Assembly (NCBI GenBank): GCA_018806985.1
Contig: JADANN010000174.1
Location: forward strand, 124,001-188,000
Reading direction: 5' to 3'
Length of the DNA stretch: 64,000 bases
DNA from: Angiostrongylus vasorum
Taxonomy: Eukaryota; Nematoda; Chromadorea; Rhabditida; Metastrongylidae
Shown here one piece after another: positions 60,698 to 64,000 of this stretch. The position numbers and the translations under genes were made by a program. Every line of letters starts with the position of its first letter. Position 1 is the stretch's first letter. Under the pieces are notes generated by a model that had not been told where the DNA came from, ran no database searches, and was given only the letters and a program-made list of their open reading frames with translations.

Positions 60698-62495
60698 ATG
60701 CTGTTTCCTCGGCTTGTTCTACTCTTGTCTGCATCTGTTGCTTCTAATCACAATCAAATCCCAAAGTTTGACCATACATAATTTCTAAAAGCACAGATGA
60801 TTTCTTGGATGCAACCACCAGTGATCGATCCACTGCAGATCGACTTTCGTAGCAGCCGACCTTCTAGAAATTCATTTGTGCCTTTAAACTTTTTGGAACT
60901 GTCGCCAGAGAACAATAAATGTCTTGTCGTGCTCAACTTATTGAGATTTAACTGTATGCTTTAGATGAGAAGAGCAGTCGGTCAAAAGGTAATATTCATT
61001 TTTTGTGGGTAACATCATTAAAAATGGTCACTAAGGAGGTTTGTTACAACGTTAGGCCTACGATACAGGAGAAATGCCTCGCTCGCACGAAGGAAAATTT
61101 TAAAAAAGCGGTTGTTTCTCCAAGGCTTGGTAGAACACATTTACCCCACCTCCATTATATCAAGCAGCAACCGACTTCGAAAAGTGTGGTGTGAATTTGG
61201 TTCCTTATCTCATAGTTTTTGTGTAATTAGTTCCTACTGACTTATTGATGGTTCAATAATGATGGCCAGAGGTCTTGAATTTTGTCAGACAAATGCAATG
61301 TCATATTCGCATTCTGATTGGTTCTCAGTTTTAGAGCCCTTGGACTAAGTGGAAATCGTCTCGACCGGTCCAGAGTAGCCTACTCATGCAAAAATATGAA
61401 AGGATTGACAAAAAAACAAATAAGGTGAGCTTCTGTAGAAAATTAACACTGCCGTTAGTCACCAGTATAACCTATATTGCTTGTAAAACCCTGCAGTCAT
61501 GATGTCATTTGACCGTTTAGCTTGCAAACTCACCTTTTATCCCATTACCGAACAGGGCTGCTCACTGAGCTTTACTTGAAGGGCCCAAGGATTACGAAAC
61601 CTTTTATTCTTAACATTTTTTATCGAGAGGTCAATAAGTAATTTACCTGGTTTTCTCGTTCGGTTTCTGTTGAATTGATGTTTGTGATACAGTCAGTGTA
61701 CAAGCATGCCCATTCAATATGGGTGCGGAAAGTTGTGAACTAATTGAACGCACGAAGAACCGGGAACCCATCCTTTCAATCGAAAAACGTCCCAGAGCAA
61801 TCAGATGGTCGCTTTTTCGTTAACTGTATTTGAAGAATACGGAGAGCGTTCATGCTTCTTCAATGCAAAGTAGGGAAATTTTACCAAAAAATAAGTCTCA
61901 TCAGAAACGATATGAATTAAGTTGCTTTTTTATGCTGATGACGTTGCAGATTTTGTCGAAAAAATCCCGACATGATGGAAAGTGTTCGTTATGGAGCTCA
62001 GAACGCCTACGCCGAATGTCAGTACCAGTTTAACAAGCGAAGGTGGGCAACATAGGTCAATTCGCGCGCAGGTTACATCTTTGATGAGGAGAATCTGCGA
62101 CGTGACCGTGTTCTAGTCGAGCAGGGCGACATGGCTGTCTGAGCACAATGAGACCCAGACGGACTGCAACTTCAGCCAGCTCGTAAGTCTTCACTAATGG
62201 CAATATGTCACAGATGGAACTGCACTCTGATCGATCCGGTGACTCTGAAGCTGATCAGCGACGTGATGATGCGAGAAGGAACCCGGGAATCGGCATTCGT
62301 CCACGCCGTCTCGGCCGCAGGCGTTGCTTACAGGTTGGTTTGTACCCCTGAACTATGCATATAACGCTTAGCATAGGATCGCCCGCAATTTACCTTTTAT
62401 AATTATTCATCCATTTAAGGGTGACACGAGATTGTGCACGAGGCTTAAACGAGCGCTGTGGATGTGATCAGTCTGGTGTCAGTCTCGATCCGCAT
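60698..62495 (+). CDS. Wnt ligand, N-terminal exons (gene runs past window)
   Basis: Exons: 60698-60765, 61329-61424, 61950-62042, 62214-62333 and 62420-62495, all joining in phase 2 with GT-AG borders. Exon 1 is a signal peptide (MLFPRLVLLLSASVAS). Later blocks are classic Wnt: RALGLSGN, SCKNMKGLTKKQIR then FCRKNPDMMESV, AYAECQYQFNKRRWNCTLID, GTRESAFVHAVSAAGVAYRV and RDCARGLNERCGCDQS. These include conserved cysteines of the N-terminal domain. The lipid-modified serine, the WGGCSDN-type block and the C-terminal cysteine domain are not in the window. Wnts are secreted lipoproteins acting through Frizzled receptors. No frame anomaly is seen. Which nematode Wnt this is cannot be settled by eye; cwn-1 and mom-2 are candidates. 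The last exon's donor (CCGCAT then gtgggt) is the least certain border. Confidence 0.95.
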
Positions 62496-63059
62496 GTGGG
62501 TACCGCACAAATACCGTGATGACTTGCCATTGCTCGTTCTAGTGTTTCATAAGTGCTTTTTTTTCGTGATAAACAGGGTGGGAAATCATTAAAGCATGGG
62601 TTTCAAGTGATTTTATCAGTTATTACATTGGAACATAAGTTTTCGGCACTTTTTAGCTGAATTTCACTTTTTTTATGCGCTAAGGTACTTTTTTGACAAG
62701 CCTACCCATACATCCTTTTTTTTCTAGACTTGGAAAAGTTACAAGTTGCAGATTCAGTGAGGCCGTCTTTTAGATCATCATATTCGATGTCTTTATTGCG
62801 TGGATTATGCCACAGGCTTCTTGAGCATAGTTTGGACGGTATGAATGTGTTGTGTTCTTGCTGTCCGGTAGATGAGCTTAGGTTGCCTAGCAGTCAACAT
62901 TAATACGTGAAATCATTATGCTTGTCGAACACGCTTGCGCGAATTTCGTGATTGTCATTATGAATCGATTTTACTATCACGGCGTTCACCCGATCTACTC
63001 TTGCTATAGAATATTCCGGAGCATAGTCTGAGCAGACGTCACATCTGTTAGATTCTGTG
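62496..63059. other. Wnt intron, no further exon found
   Basis: Scanned for the next Wnt block (WGGC.DN and FVD) without success, so intron 5 probably extends past the window end. Confidence 0.5.
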
Positions 63060-63412
63060 GACTACAGCAATTCTTGTATCCTATTCGTTTCCTCACATCT
63101 ACCACCCACGAGATTACGAAATTTCCTGCGCTTAGCTTCGGCTGCTGCTAGAGGAGTTTTCGTCATCGTCAACAATGTAGTTTGAATGCTAGTCGATTCC
63201 ATGCTCTCTGGAATCTTGAGGCATCCCTGTTAGAGCGCTCTCACGTGAATTTTTGGGGGAGCTAGACTGTCCCAGATAAGTTTGGTACTATTTCCCCACC
63301 CCGGAGTAATGAGAGTCTTGGTGGGCATGATGCGGTGTCAAACCAGGGCGTCGGTAGATTAGACCGTCCACGTCATTAACGGGATCACTACTCCCACGTT
63401 ACCCGCTTCCTG
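63060..63412 (-). repeat. SINE family B copy in the Wnt intron
   Basis: Matches the 45,890-46,230 copy over its whole length (TTCGTTTCCTCACATCTACC, then CTCTCTGGAATCTTGAGGC, then CCGGAGTAATGAGAG). The tRNA-like head near 63,400 is diverged. Confidence 0.65.
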
Positions 63413-64000
63413 TATTCAAGCACTAAGTAATTTAATTGAGTGCAAACCGATTTTGGTCTGAAAAAAACTATGAATGAAAACTGCTAGAGGTTTTATCACA
63501 TCTAATAGCGAAACTAAGGTGAAATTCATTTTCTTGGACACCTATAGGAAGCCGTAGATCTTTTCTCCTGCAGATTCCCTTCTCGACTCAATCTTATGAT
63601 GAATACGATGCAAATACAAAATCGTAGTCAACATTTACGCGCTTTTTTATGCTTTATAGCACGAATTTTTAAACCTTTTTTGACAATTTTGTTAAGAGAA
63701 ATTTGTAAGCAATTGAAGAAATGCCTACAACAGGTAGGGCTACCGAGTTGGTAATTTTACAAGAAAAGCACTTCTGGACAACCCAGTTTGCCAGATGAAA
63801 TATAATATCTTGCTTGGTCAAAGCCTATTGGTAACTGATATGCACAATGGGACAATAAGCCGAACCAAAAGAGCATAACAGAAAACTAGAATACAGAAGT
63901 TATGGTAGGGATTGTCGAGAGGCGTAGCCTTCACTCGTCACTCTGACGCATTACCGTGCATCCATCACCATCACCAACTCATAGTCGTTTTCATCGAACG
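63413..64000. other. Window end, no feature recognised
   Basis: AT-rich sequence, probably still inside the Wnt intron. No exon or named repeat seen. Confidence 0.4.

Overview
This window is eukaryotic and almost certainly from a parasitic nematode, most likely a strongylid of the hookworm type. The evidence is short exons with TTTCAG-like acceptors, introns full of RTE and Penelope-like retroelements and tRNA-derived SINEs, and three recognisable animal genes. There is no bacterial gene structure, CRISPR array or operon. Most long ORFs are accidental or lie inside repeats. All exon models here were joined by eye from splice sites, reading phase and recalled family sequences; no alignment was run.

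Layout. (1) 1-5.7 kb: no gene seen; SINE and retroelement debris. (2) 5,740-9,383, minus strand: a five-exon CHMP7 gene (ESCRT-III, nuclear envelope sealing). (3) 9.4-19.6 kb: intergenic repeats and a Penelope-like element (16.8-19.2 kb) with long inverted ends carrying hammerhead-ribozyme-like cores. (4) 19,615-54,563, plus strand: one very large chitin synthase gene, about 40 small exons (about 4.8 kb coding, about 1,600 residues) spread over 35 kb. Its introns hold two decayed RTE retrotransposons in opposite orientations, Penelope ends, SINEs, a palindromic fold-back element and microsatellites. (5) 54.6-60.7 kb: mostly anonymous sequence and repeats, with one possible exon on the minus strand. 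(6) 60,698 to beyond the window end, plus strand: the first five exons of a Wnt ligand gene (signal peptide to the CGCD cysteine block).

The chitin synthase can be followed through its conserved blocks: WDIFR, the N-terminal membrane domain, CATMWHE, DGD, GEDRW, QRRRW, SWGTRE and the C-terminal membrane cluster. Its reading frame nevertheless breaks at several points, mostly next to homopolymers (T6, A7, GGG, T7). The CHMP7 gene shows the same kind of one-base anomaly, whereas the Wnt exons are clean. Unpolished homopolymer errors in the assembly are the simplest explanation; true decay of the locus is the alternative. Two chitin synthase introns appear to use GC-AG borders.

The three genes have unrelated functions (membrane remodelling, chitin polymer synthesis, intercellular signalling), so the window is ordinary animal gene order rather than a functional cluster. 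The most unusual structures are the ribozyme-like cores on the Penelope ends, the nested palindrome near 53 kb, and the dense transposon load inside one gene.
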